Origin: Basidiobolus meristosporus CBS 931.73
Taxonomy: Eukaryota > Basidiobolomycota > Basidiobolomycetes > Basidiobolales > Basidiobolaceae
DNA: 64,000 nucleotides
Direction: 5' to 3'
Assembly (NCBI GenBank): GCA_002104905.1
Contig: MCFE01000348.1
Coordinates: 25,434 to 89,433, forward strand
The position numbers and the translations under genes are program-made. The notes below the pieces were generated by a model. The model was not told the origin of the DNA. It searched no databases and saw only the letters and a list, made by a program, of their open reading frames with translations. This document shows positions 1-10,499 of this stretch, piece after piece; the first letter of the stretch is position 1, and the number at the start of each line of letters is the position of its first letter.

Positions 1-130
1 TATGGGATAGTACTGATTAGGTAAGACAAATGGAATAAAACTAAAATAAGTGTAGTAGAGAAATAGGGAAGTAGAAAATATGGGAATGAGAAAATCTGTC
101 AGTGGGTGTTACTGTGACCCCACTACACTG
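1..130 (-). repeat. LTR-like repeat, copy 1 (cut by window edge)
   Basis: The reverse complement of this segment matches 22868-22995 almost base for base, including a shared start at a TGTAGTGGGGTCACAG motif. The two copies are therefore inverted relative to each other. The copy at 22868 is followed by a TATA-like AAGTATATAAGGG, which suggests an LTR or promoter end of a retroelement. No coding sequence is visible. The identity of the parent element is not established. Confidence 0.55.
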
Positions 131-858
131 TGGGTGGATCCAATCCAGATCAGCTGTCAGGATCCCATTAAGAGACCATTATTATACCAGCAGCTTGGAA
201 TTATTGATCCTCCTAACAATTGTATGATGGGATTATGATGGTGTTTTGCTAACTTTACAACAAAATAAATGGATAAAACTTGACAATATTTTATTGGTGA
301 TGTGGCAATATTTGCATGGTATTATTGAGGTCTTTCAGCGCTCTATAACTATTTTAAGTGGATCCAATTGGCCAGGACATCCAATAGCCTTATATGACAA
401 AAAGCTTGACGGTATTTTGATGGCCTCACTGCAAAATTCTGATGGCATTATATAGGCAATATGACAGTCTACTGCCAGTTCTGCATAATGCCACACTACC
501 AGTTCTCCAAATGGTATTTCCTTTTTCTACCTCCCCTTTTGCAATTCATATATTCCACTGTAGAATTACCCGTCTTTATTTGCTTAGCCACTACTACCTT
601 GGGTATTCCACATATGGTATGAATCAAAAGAACTATGGCCTCCTGCTTACTAACCTTTACAAACATGCACACCTGCTGCAATTGACATACATCTATCACC
701 TCAACTTTACGGCTCTTTAGTGAGATACTTGCAAAGTTGCAGTATACTTTGTACTGCTGGTAACATATACATCTTGCAAACTTATGCTTGGTTGTCCCCA
801 CTGCTGCCCTGAATACCACCTGAATATCTGCAAAGAATGTCTGGGTATTTGGCCAATA
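131..858. other. decayed transposon DNA, no intact gene
   Basis: The stretch 140-230 resembles 57250-57360 (shared AATCCAGATCAGC and CAGCAGCTTGGAATTATTGA), so it is repeat-derived. Between 496 and 858 the minus strand has an open frame ending in a basic GGRKRK cluster after a short helix-rich stretch, reminiscent of the helix-turn-helix end of a Tc1-type transposase. The frame runs on into the neighbouring MITE, so it is not a gene as it stands. I cannot name the family with confidence. Confidence 0.4.
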
Positions 859-1590
859 GACTTGTTCCATTGGATAGTGCCACATTGAGCCATGAGTGCC
901 CAATGATGCCATAGTGTGCCAGGGAGGCCAAGTGAGCCTATACTTGGCCACAGAGTGTGCAGCATAGCTCTGCATCTTCATGCAAAGCAGCCCCTGTGTT
1001 TCACCCATTGTGTTAGAGAAAATCCATATTTTGACTTTTTTTTGTGGAGCAATGTTGTGCAGGATGTGTAAGAGCACAAAAGGATGGAAGATATGCATCT
1101 GGTACTCAATACCCATGGTACTCTGACTCTAGCTCTTATGGCTTGTAACATACCACAGAAATGCATGGCACTATCTTGGTCCACTGGTACTGTCTGGCAC
1201 TATAAGTGCTTTGTATTGATCTTACTTTAGGGCTAACAATTAAATATAGTGCCAGATAGTACCAGTGGACCAAGATAGTGCCATGCATTTCTGTGACATG
1301 TTACAAGCCATAAGAGCTAGAGTCAGAGTACCATGGGTATTGAGTACCAGATGCATATCTTCCATCCTTTTGTGCTCTTACACATCCTGCACAACATTGC
1401 TCCACAAAAAAATGTCAAAATGTGGATTTTCTCCTGCATCATAGGTGAAACACAGGGGCTACTTTGCATGAAGATGCAGGGCTATGTTTCACACTCTGTG
1501 GCCAAATGTAGATTTACCTGGCCTCTCTGGCACACTATGGCATCATTGGGCACTCATGGCTCAATGTGGCACTCTCCAACAAAGCAAGTC
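859..1590. mobile_element. fold-back MITE 1 (732 bp), Harbinger-type ends
   Basis: Almost the whole element is one inverted repeat: arms about 859-1203 and 1243-1590 around a 40-bp loop. The ends read GACTTGTTCCATTGGATAGT and its near complement, and the element is flanked by TA on both sides. The open frame beginning at 1116 on the minus strand and the one at 1333 on the plus strand encode the same peptide because they lie in the two arms; neither looks like a real gene. The same end sequence bounds the two Harbinger-like copies nearby, so this is probably a non-autonomous element moved by that transposase. MITE 2 (19417-20148) has exactly the same length. Confidence 0.85.
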
Positions 1591-1627
1591 TAATATAATC
1601 CTTCTCCCTGCTGGATTCTAGTCCCCC

Positions 1628-2595
1628 TTATAGGTGCACTCTGGCTTTTGTTTGTATGAATTCTGTGTCAAATTGTGTAGAAGTTGGGTTATGAACATGA
1701 GAAGTCTGGCATACCTTGGTAGAGTTTTCCTGATAAAAATCAGTTATTTGTTGCACCCAACCCAACTTTGCATTACTTAAATGATTACCTACACATTGGG
1801 GCTGCTTAGCTTCTTCATTCCATAGGCATAGGTGTCTCCACATGCACATTTGTCCTCAGTATTTTTGAACTGTTCCTGGCTATCCTATATGTGCTAACTC
1901 ATTACATCTATGATGGACTTGAAGGTAATAAACTTGATGAGATTGGGATATGGTAATACCTGCAACTTGACTTGTCTTCCTATCTCCCCACACATCTGCT
2001 CCATAGGAAATTCTCAGAAGGTGAACCAAGGCCCAATATTTTCCACACACCATATAAGATGGAGTAGAGAATGGATACAGTAGTGGCAGAGATCTAAGCA
2101 TTCAGCTTTATGTGAGTAATATAGCTGCTCAAATCCTGTCACAAATCCTCACACAATAGCTGTAGATGCATCAAGTTATCATTGGTGATCCACTTCTGGA
2201 TAAATATTCCTACAATGTCCATATATGACTCCCAATGCTTCCAATGTACTCTTGGTAGGAATGGCTTCAGAACACCACTTGAATAAATACATATTCAGCT
2301 CATCCAGTCTTTGCATTTGTATTGTTGCATATGCATATCAATATTAATTGGAGCCTGTGAGAAGTACTTAGGGTGGCAGATACTATGTAATATCTTGCCA
2401 GCTCTTTCAAATTTTTCTGGTACCTCAAAGGGCTCATTTAGCTTGAAATGCCATCTTAAGCATCTCTGGTTTCCAATCAATTCCATATTCCGGCTAGTGG
2501 CTTATAGTGTGCCAACTTTGCTGCAATTGCATGCTGACTTCTGTACATTCTCTCTGTGAAAACATAATGTTCTTGGTGCTGGTGTTTGGGTAATA
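1628..2595 (-). repeat. decayed coding repeat B, copy 1
   Basis: The sequence is a diverged direct repeat of about 20620-21500. Short conserved peptides survive on the minus strand in both copies, for example FKLNEPF followed by a LHSIC/LQSIC block and QQYKCKD/QQYKYKD. Frames are broken by many stops. It was probably part of a transposon protein or a captured gene, but I do not recognise the family. It lies between MITE 1 and Harbinger copy A; the second copy lies between MITE 2 and MITE 3. Confidence 0.55.
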
Positions 2596-2734
2596 ATAGT
2601 AAACTTGCTCTGTTGGATAGTTCCACATAGTGCCACCCTTTTTTTAGTGCTGGATCAATCTGACACTATCTGGCACTATAATTTCTACCATAATGCCAGT
2701 GGTAGGATAAAGTTACTGGTAATTTTACTCAATC

Positions 2735-3657
2735 TTACTTATGTTGCTCATAGTAGGGCTCTCCTTGCTTTATTTGCTCTTCATAATGCTCCAGACACAT
2801 TTCTCTTAGTGAATGTCTTCTTGCATGAATATACTGTGCATTGATAAGTATCTTAACTATTTTACCTATTCTGCTGTATTCTGCTATACATGACTCTCCT
2901 CTGTATTTACATGCCAATCTGCTGAATCTCTTCAGATGTCCATATGTATGCTCTACCCTCACTCTGAGATGATTAAATATCTCATTGTAGAGCTTCTGCT
3001 TCCTGCTAAGCACACCATTCCTTGGCTTCCTATAAGCTGTAATACATCCTAATCTCTGACAATCCTCTCCTATATAAGCTAAGTCTGCAATACATTTCTC
3101 CCCTCTACTGAATTCTAGATGATTCTCTACCCAGAGTACTTTTTTGTGCCTACTTCCACCAAATGGCCAATTAAACCAGATGATGTAACCCTCAATGTCA
3201 GACGGTGCTTGAAACTTCACACAGTATGCCTTCTACTTGCCAGAATATAAGTGCCTCTGCCCTCCAGAAGGTCTGTTAATCCTGACTGGGAAGGTATCCA
3301 AAATACTCCTTGTATGGAACCTGTTGCTGAACACTCTGGGATATGGAAGTCTATTGGAGCTTCTGAACCTAGTACTTCAAGCTTGCTCTAAGTCATTCAT
3401 ACCCTCTGCAAGGTGGTTCTCTATTGCTGTCAGCTGGGAATGAAAGCTTCTAGACTTTTGTTGCCATGGATGGTGGGATGAAACCTTGTGGGGCAATAGT
3501 TCTTGTAGTAGCAGAGAAGCTTAACAAGGGATCCCCTTGAGTAGATTGGGGTAGATGGACCACAGTACTTGGTGTAGATCTCCTCTATTGTGTCAAAAGG
3601 AAATGCAGTGGTAGTGATGGAATTGATGAGAAAAGACCATTCAGATGAGTAAGTCAT
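2735..3657 (-). pseudogene. Harbinger-like DDE transposase (broken), copy A
   Basis: The minus strand encodes an N-terminal part (about 3657-3430) and a C-terminal part (3220-2735) separated by frame breaks. Recognisable family landmarks are a PVRINRP..SGK..KVKFQ-type block around the first catalytic region, a LAYIGEDC block holding the second acidic region, and FNHLRVRVEHTYGHLKR holding the final acidic residue. These match the DDE superfamily endonuclease of PIF/Harbinger (HARBI1-like, DDE_Tnp_4). The same gene is found in copy B at 15428-16255. The break between the two parts and the loss of length make it a pseudogene. Confidence 0.75.
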
Positions 3658-3999
3658 ATTAGAATGGGTGGATGATTGCGCTGAGGTGATTTAAATCAAT
3701 TTGCTGCAATCAGCTTTATTTATCTGATTTTCCATGCATTATGATTAAATCTCCATTAATTGCCATGTATCCCATCATTATGTCACAAATATTATCCTCA
3801 AACAATGACTTGGTACTTTTATTGATGTTTTACTCACAAGTCAATGATCAGATGGGAAATCTTTGATTGATGTGATCTGATCTGTGTCAATGCAATCCAA
3901 GATGTATCAAGCATAATATATGGAAAATTCTACAATCACATTAGTTTTCATATGTACTTCATATAAGACCAGGTTTATGCCAATACACCACTGTATAAG

Positions 4000-5270
4000 T
4001 ATCCAAATCCATCACCATGGTCCCTATGCCCAGTCTTAACTCATCTTTAGTTCAACCAAGACAAAACCCATCCCCCAGATCACAAGCGCAGTCTGGCCTG
4101 GAAAAGGCAACGTTAGATCCATTCAAGTTCTTGCCAAATGATATCAGTATGGCACTAGTGTCTATGATGAGCCTTCATACAGATATTTGGCACTACTCAT
4201 TAATCTAGCAGAACTAGATACCATGGAGAGTCAATAGAGATGGAAGAACCTGAGTAGAAAGCAGTGGCATGAGTTCTACATCAAGATGCCAGTGGATGTA
4301 TGTAAGAAGTTATATAACAATACAAGTATTGAAATCAAGAATGAGCTGAGAGTGAGGGGACTTGATGAGGAAGCTGTGTGGGAACAATTTTGCACGCAAT
4401 TTGCCCAGTACAGGCCTGACACAACTATTTGTGCCTTGACTTTAGGAACCAAAGAGATTTTGAATGAGTTTTGCCTCAAATGACTAATGCATAACATGAT
4501 ATATTAGTAGAGCTAAGTGGCTACTGAGAGCAATATACACAAAACTCATCCAGGCAACAGCTCCAATGTATCAGACAGAGGGTAAGTGAATACCCTGAGG
4601 AATCAGAAGGTGTGCTTCAGGAGGAAGAATACAGACTGCAAGCAGCATTGTCTAGATTGTGCCAGCATGCCTTGCTGGATTCCTTACCATCCCTTGCAAC
4701 TTCAGCACACTGGCGCATGTCAGTCCAAACTATGCCAACACCCTTCACAAGAGTGCCCCACATTGCCTCAACACATATTAGGTCAATGCGTGTGCTTCAG
4801 TGCAAAACCACCAGAACCTTCCAAACTGCTCAAAAAAACACAAGTCCGTTGGAGTGGGCCAAGTTGTGTGAACAGGCCGCTTCACATTGAACTCAGCTAA
4901 GGGCCATGCCAGCACATCAAGTTGCATCTGCGCGTGCCATTACACCTGACCATCAGCAAGTTTCTTCTGGTGAACTGACTGATGATGACCCACATGAAGT
5001 CCCTTCACCACCATAGCCTTTGGCAAATAAAAGAATGTGTCAGCATGTAGCACTGCAGGCCAGCTAGTTGCATCATCTGGAGCAATTCAGCATGGCCAAG
5101 CTGCAGCATTGCACTCAACAACTAAGGGGCAAAATACTGACTACAAATACACAAGTAGCAAAGGGGATAGTCAGCAAGAAACTAGTTTAGGTGTGTAAAG
5201 TGAATCACTACCAAATGCTTTGTAGTAATCCCCGTGATAAAAAAGCCTAGGAGAAGATGATGCAATCTCA
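4000..5270 (+). pseudogene. second gene of Harbinger-like element (broken), copy A
   Basis: Several plus-strand frames encode peptides that reappear on the minus strand in copy B at 8388-7100, for example a PRSQAQSGLEK / SQVQSRPEK block, DPFKFL / EPFEFL and VSMMSLHTDI in both. A well-preserved segment at 4286-4483 is charged and helical, with KNELRVRGLDEEAVWEQF. PIF/Harbinger elements usually encode a second, Myb/SANT-like protein needed for DNA binding; position and divergent orientation fit this, but no clear Myb signature is readable. The coding region is broken by frameshifts and stops, so no single reading frame spans it. Confidence 0.5.
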
Positions 5271-6002
5271 TTGAATTGCTATTATTTGCAATGATCCAGT
5301 CAATGCAGTTTTTTTGCAATTCACATTGAGCCGTTGCAAATCAGTGATCACTAGATTTTTAATATAAGCAATGTCAAGGTTGTCTCACATTTGAGACAGG
5401 ACCCCTATAAATAAACACCCTGCATATGTATACATCATCTGTGGCACCAGTGCTGCCATTCAATCTGGTTTGCACCAATAGAGTTGGTTGTATGCTTGCT
5501 ATGATGCCTTGTCCAATCACTAGGATCAGGGATATACTTGCTTAATGGGCAAAATGTAATATTTGATGGCAAATCAGGTAGCTTGTGTACAGGTCAAAGA
5601 GTCAATTGGGGGCTGACAGCTTCAGGATAATTTTAGATCAATTAGCCACTGAGACACCATCAAATTGGAGTGACGGTAATCAAGATGGTAAGTATAAGTG
5701 TAGTTTACAGTGTGATAACAATTTATTTCCATTTACATTTAAGAAACATATCCAAATACTGGATTTTACCTACCATAATAGCAGTATCCAATTGCGCACA
5801 TGGTGCAAACATTATGAGTGGGTGCAATCATTTGTGCCAACCTCATTGTGTCAGATTGTGCCATAGTGCGCAAGATTGTACCACATGGTGCAAAATTGTC
5901 CAAAAGCAATCCTGCCTACTGGTAGCTACCATATTGCACTTGATTATTCTTAGAGACCACTGATTGTGCTGCACACCCTGGCATGGTACAATGGAACAGG
6001 TT

Positions 6003-6358
6003 TACTGTCCTGATTCCAAGTACTTGTTCAATGAGAATCCATTAAGTGCTAAAGCAAAGCCATGGTCATACATGCCTTCAAAGTAGCCCTTGCTTCTTAG
6101 CTGTTTGTAATGTTTGCCATTAAATAGATTAGATATGTTTGCACTTGATTGATACTGAGTGCGGTACTGCATAGCTTTACAATATTTGTTGGACTGCATC
6201 AGCTTCCTCAGACAGGGTATGACCAGAATATATCCGGAGTGCAAATAATGTTTTCCTTCTATGGTAGTGGATTCCTGACAATTTGGGCATGCTGCAATGG
6301 TAGTATTTTTGGATGTGAATGCCATGCAACTGTTAAAACATGCTGGAATCAGACAGTA
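6003..6358 (-). pseudogene. fragment of Tnp2-type (CACTA/EnSpm) transposase between two Harbinger copies
   Basis: The 356-bp spacer between the inverted Harbinger copies has an open minus-strand frame of about 115 residues. It contains CPNCQ, a LRKLMQSN..CKAMQYR run, and ISNLFNGKHYKQLRSKGYF followed by a G.ALALNGFSL segment. This order (zinc-binding pair, helical part, 'F.G..Y..L...G.F' then 'D.ALAL..DGF') is typical of the N-terminal part of fungal Tnp2 transposases; here the usual DIALAL reads HGFALAL. The fragment is bounded on both sides by TA next to Harbinger ends, so both Harbinger copies seem to have landed in, or captured, a Tnp2 gene. Confidence 0.6.
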
Positions 6359-7099
6359 GACTTGTTCCATTGTACCATGCCAGGGTGTGCAGTGCAATCA
6401 GTGGTCTCTAAGAGCAATTAGGTGCAATATGGCAGCTACCAGTCGGCAGGATGGCTCTTGGACAATTTTGCGCCATGCAGGATAATCTTGCACATTATGG
6501 CACAATCTGACATAATGAGGTTGGTGCAAATGATTGTGCCAACTTGTAATGGTTGCATCATGTGCACAATTGGATACTGCTATTATGGCAGGTAAGATCT
6601 AGTATATGGATATCTTTCTTTAAAATAAATGGAAATAAATGCGTATCACACTATAAACTACACAGCTACTTACCATTTTGGTTACCATCACCCCAATTTG
6701 ACAGTATATCAATAGCTGTTTGGTCTAAAAGTATGCTGAAGCTCTTAGCCCCCAATTGACTCATTGACCAATACACAAGCAACCTGATTTGCCGTCACAT
6801 ATCCCATCTGCCCATTAAGCAAGTAAATCCCTAATCCTAGTGCTTGGACAAGGTGTCACAGCTAGCATGCAACCAATTGTATAGGTAAAAATCTGATCAA
6901 ATGGCTGCACTGGTGCCACAGATGATGTATAAATATGCAGGGTGTTTATTTATAGGGGTTGTGTGTCAGATGTGAGATGTTCTTAATATTGCTTATATCA
7001 AAAATTTAGTGATCACTGACTTGCAATGGCTCAATGCAAATTGCAAAAAAAATGTGTTGTTTGGATCTTGACAAATAATAACAATTCAAAGCAATTGTG

Positions 7100-8390
7100 T
7101 CATCTTCTCCTAGGTTTTTTTCTCACCAGGATTACTACTGAAGCATTTGGTAGTGATTCACTTTGCATACCTAAACTACTTTCTTGTTGACTATCCTCTT
7201 GGCTACTTGTGTATTTGTAGTTGGTATTTTGCCTCCTAGTTGATGACTGCAATGCTGCAACATGGCCATGCTGAGTTACTCCCAATGATGCAACTGAGCT
7301 GGCCTGCAGTGCTACATACTGACACATTCTTTTACTTGCCAAAGGCTTTGGTGGTGGAGGCACTTCATATGAGTCATCATTGGTCTGTTCACCAAAAGAA
7401 ACATGCTGCTGGTCAGGTATAGTAGCAGGCGCAGATGCAACTTGAGGTGCTTGCATAGACCCTTGCTGAGTTTGATGTGATGCCACTTGTTGACACAACT
7501 TGACCTGCTCCAATGACTTGTGTCTAAATGAGCAGCTTGGCAAGTTCTGGTGGTTTTGCTCTGAAGCGCACATACTGACCCAACATGTGTTGACTCAATA
7601 TGGGGCACTCTTGCGAAGGGTGTTGGCGTAGTTTGGACTGACATGCGCTGGTGTGCTGAAGTTGCAATGGATGGTAAGGAATCCAGCAAGGCATGCTGGC
7701 ACAATCTAGATGCTGTTGCTTGTGGTCTGTATTCTTCCTCTTGAAGCTCTCCTTCTGATTCCTCATGGTATTCACTTACCCTCTGTCTGATACTTTAGGA
7801 CTGTTGCCTGGATGAGTCCTGTGTATATTGCTCTTGGAGGTTACTTAGTTCTACTAATATATCACATAATACATTGGTCACTTGAGGCAAAAACGTATTC
7901 AAAATCTCTTTGGTTCCCAAAGTCAAGGCACAAACAGACCTGTCCAGCCCATACTGAGCAAACTGTGCACAAAATCATTCCTGCGTGGCTTCCTCCTCAA
8001 ATCCCCTCACTCTCAGTTCATTCTTGATTTCAATACTTGTAATGTTATATATCTTCTTACATATATCCACTGGCATCTTGATGTAGAACTCATGCCACTG
8101 ATTTTTACTCAGGTTCTTCCATCTCTGTTAACTCTCCAAGGTATCTAGTTCTGCTAGATTAATGAGTAGTGCACAAATATCTGTATGAAGGCTCATCATA
8201 GACACTTGGGCAATACTGGAATCATCTGCCAAGAACTCAAATGGTTCCAACATCAACTTTTCTGGTCTGGACTGCACTTGTGAGTGGGGGATGGGTTTTG
8301 TCTGGGTGGTACTAAATATGAGTTGAGACTTGGTATGGGGACTATAGTGATGGATTTGGATACTTATACAGTAGTGTATTGGCATCAACC
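7100..8390 (-). pseudogene. second gene of Harbinger-like element (broken), copy B
   Basis: Minus-strand frames at 8388-8128, 7775-7524, 7704-7312 and 7573-7100 are the mirror of those in copy A, with conserved peptides such as LDCASMPCWIPYHPLQLQH and VSMMSLHTDI. The C-terminal piece is rich in Ser, Gln and Thr and ends in a basic KKPRRR cluster that could be a nuclear localisation signal. Frames are broken in different places from copy A, so a consensus of the two would be longer than either. Function is inferred only from its place beside the transposase gene. Confidence 0.5.
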
Positions 8391-8794
8391 TGGTCTTATA
8401 TGAAGTCTATATGAAAACTAATATGACTGTTTAGTTTTCCATATATTATGCATGATGCATCATGGATTGCATTGATATGGATTGGATCCCATCAATTGCA
8501 GATTTCCTATTTGATTATAGACTTGTGAGTAAAACATCAATAAAAGTACCAGGTCATTGTTTGAGGATGATATTTGCAACATAATGATGGGATACATGGC
8601 AATTGATGGGGATTTAATCATAATGCATGGAAAATCAGATAAACAAGGCTGATTGCGCCAATTTGATTCAAATCACCTCAGCCTAATCATATACCAAATT
8701 TAATATGACTTACTCATCTGAATGTTCTTTTCTCATCAGTCCCACCACTACCACTGGACTTCCTTTTGACATACTAGAGGAGATCTATACCAGG

Positions 8795-9168
8795 TGTGGG
8801 TTATTACTGACTGTACTTGGTGAGTGGGAGAGCTTGTAGGTCAAGTCAGTACCACTTGGTTCAGAATAGCTTCCAATAGGAGGTAGTAAGGTAATAAAGA
8901 CTTGTGTTTATTTCATCCCAAATCTCCTTGTTCTCTTGCTTGGTTCAATTGGGTAGATATATATCACTTGGGGGCTTAGATAATAGACAATGTGTTATAA
9001 AATAGGGGTGTGAACACCTTCCTATTATGGTAAGTGTTCTAACTAAATAAGGGCAGGGATAGGAGGGAGGGCACATGGGGGAATCATAGGGAGGATACTG
9101 GGGGACTTTGGGTAGGACTCTAGGGAGAACTCTTGGGCAAAGAGTGGGTACTGCATTTAGTACTCACA
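8795..9168 (-). repeat. 3' LTR of the Ty3/gypsy element (374 bp)
   Basis: The LTR begins TGTGGG and ends CTCACA on the plus strand, the usual TG..CA form, and is nearly identical to 15054-15427 with only scattered substitutions. Low divergence between the two LTRs means the insertion is younger than the Harbinger copy it interrupts. Confidence 0.92.
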
Positions 9169-9213
9169 TATCCCAGAGGTTAAGAGGGAGCTTTGTCCTT
9201 GAAGTTCTTTTGA

Positions 9214-10407
9214 CTAACTCGCTTCTCCAGGGTCAATTTTGTTCATGGAGCATGGGGAGTCACCATAGTACCATTGCTGGTTGTCACTTGCAAGGGGGTT
9301 GCAGGCAAATGCCTGATACCATTTGGCGGCAGAGTGGGGTGTGGCTTGCGTTGCTTGAGGGATATTTTCCACAGAGCCAAATAGTTGGCAAACCATAGGG
9401 TTCTGGGTAAGTTCCTTGGGAGGGTTGGAGAACAAGAAATGGTGCAATAGCGCAATAAAGTCTTGCTTCTTTATCTTGCAAGCATTGTTGGGGCTTGTCC
9501 TTTTTGTGTTCAATATGATGGCAGGGGACCTTTTGAAGCAGGCGTAGACTTGGTTGGCAGTCACCCGTTGTTGGTAACAAGTTTTTACTTCTTTCAAGAC
9601 GTATTGTAGTTCTTCTGTAGAAACCGTGGCGCAATTGAGGCGCTTTTGTACTTGCCTCATGGTTTCTACAGAGTCTGCAGCGGTTTCTTTGGCTTCTTGG
9701 AGTTGGACTTTGTACTGATTCCTGAGTTGTCCTATGGTAAACCACTGTTATAGTTGTAACACAGCAACTTGGTGGATTGCATGGATTAACTGGCCAGTGT
9801 ATTTAATCCGTTTGCGTATCTTTTCTAAGATGGTTCCTTCTTGGAAATGCGGTTCAAGATGTTCGCAAATTTCTTGGAGGAGTCCTTCAGTTGGGAGTTC
9901 TATTTCTGGTGCTCTTGCTGCTTGTACCAGGTTTGCATATACATCAACAATTGTGGTACCTATCAATGACAAGTATTCAACAAAACATGGGGGCTCTCAA
10001 GGTCTTGTGAGGGCACAACAGTTGATTCCTTGTGTCTTCTGTCTGACTGTGTCCAGTATGGATACGGGAATCAGTGCGGCATCCTTCTCCTTAATGATCA
10101 AGGAACCTCCTCTTAGGTGGTATACGGTCTTCTTGGGTAGTATCTCCATGCTTTGTATTGGTGTGGGTAACTTGTCTTGTCCCTCTTGGATTCTGTCTTG
10201 TATCAACGTGACTGCTCCGGCAAACAACTCTTCATAGGTGGCTCTTGTCGCACGTAACACTCGTACCATATCTCTCAACACTTGCAGGTTGGTTTTGTTG
10301 TCAATATCATCTTGGCTCTTGCTGGTGGGAGGGGTATCGCCAGTTTTGGGTGAACTGCTTCCTTTGGCGCTTTCCATATGCATTCTTTTGTTCTCCCCTT
10401 TGGGCAA
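9214..10407 (-). pseudogene. extra open reading frame (ORF3) after integrase in the Ty3 element
   Basis: About 400 codons remain in one reading frame between the integrase end and the 3' LTR, broken by only a few stops. One is a TGA that could be a decayed CGA (Arg) near 9997, another a TAA that could be a decayed CAA near 9745. The predicted protein is soluble and helical, with charged stretches such as KEVKTCYQQRV and CEHLEPHFQEG; I see no signal peptide or membrane segment. Its position is where env-like genes sit in some Ty3 elements, but the sequence does not look like an envelope protein. Function unknown. Confidence 0.65.
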
Positions 10408-10499
10408 AATTCCTCACACATATCATTTGTGCCTATATCAATTAAAATCTCCTCTAATAAGCTTTGTATGTATCTTGTGTCTTCCTCTATCCTTGTCCT

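Larger units (their letters stand above)
2602..6002. mobile_element. Harbinger-like transposon, copy A (3401 bp)
   Basis: Both ends carry the terminal motif seen in the MITEs: AACTTGCTCTGTTGG at the left and its near complement at the right, each next to a TA dinucleotide. The element contains a DDE transposase reading outward to the left (minus strand, 2735-3657) and a second gene reading inward (plus strand, about 4000-5270), the divergent two-gene plan typical of PIF/Harbinger elements. Classical Harbinger elements make a 3-bp TWA target duplication; here only TA is shared. Copy B lies in opposite orientation 356 bp away. Both genes are broken, so the copy is not autonomous. Confidence 0.8.

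Noticed and set aside
6002-6397. Small host gene between the Harbinger copies
   Set aside because: The reading frame starts inside the transposon end and the motifs are those of a Tnp2 transposase.
9214-10407. ORF3 of the Ty3 element as an envelope gene
   Set aside because: No signal peptide, no transmembrane segment and no glycosylation-rich ectodomain are visible.
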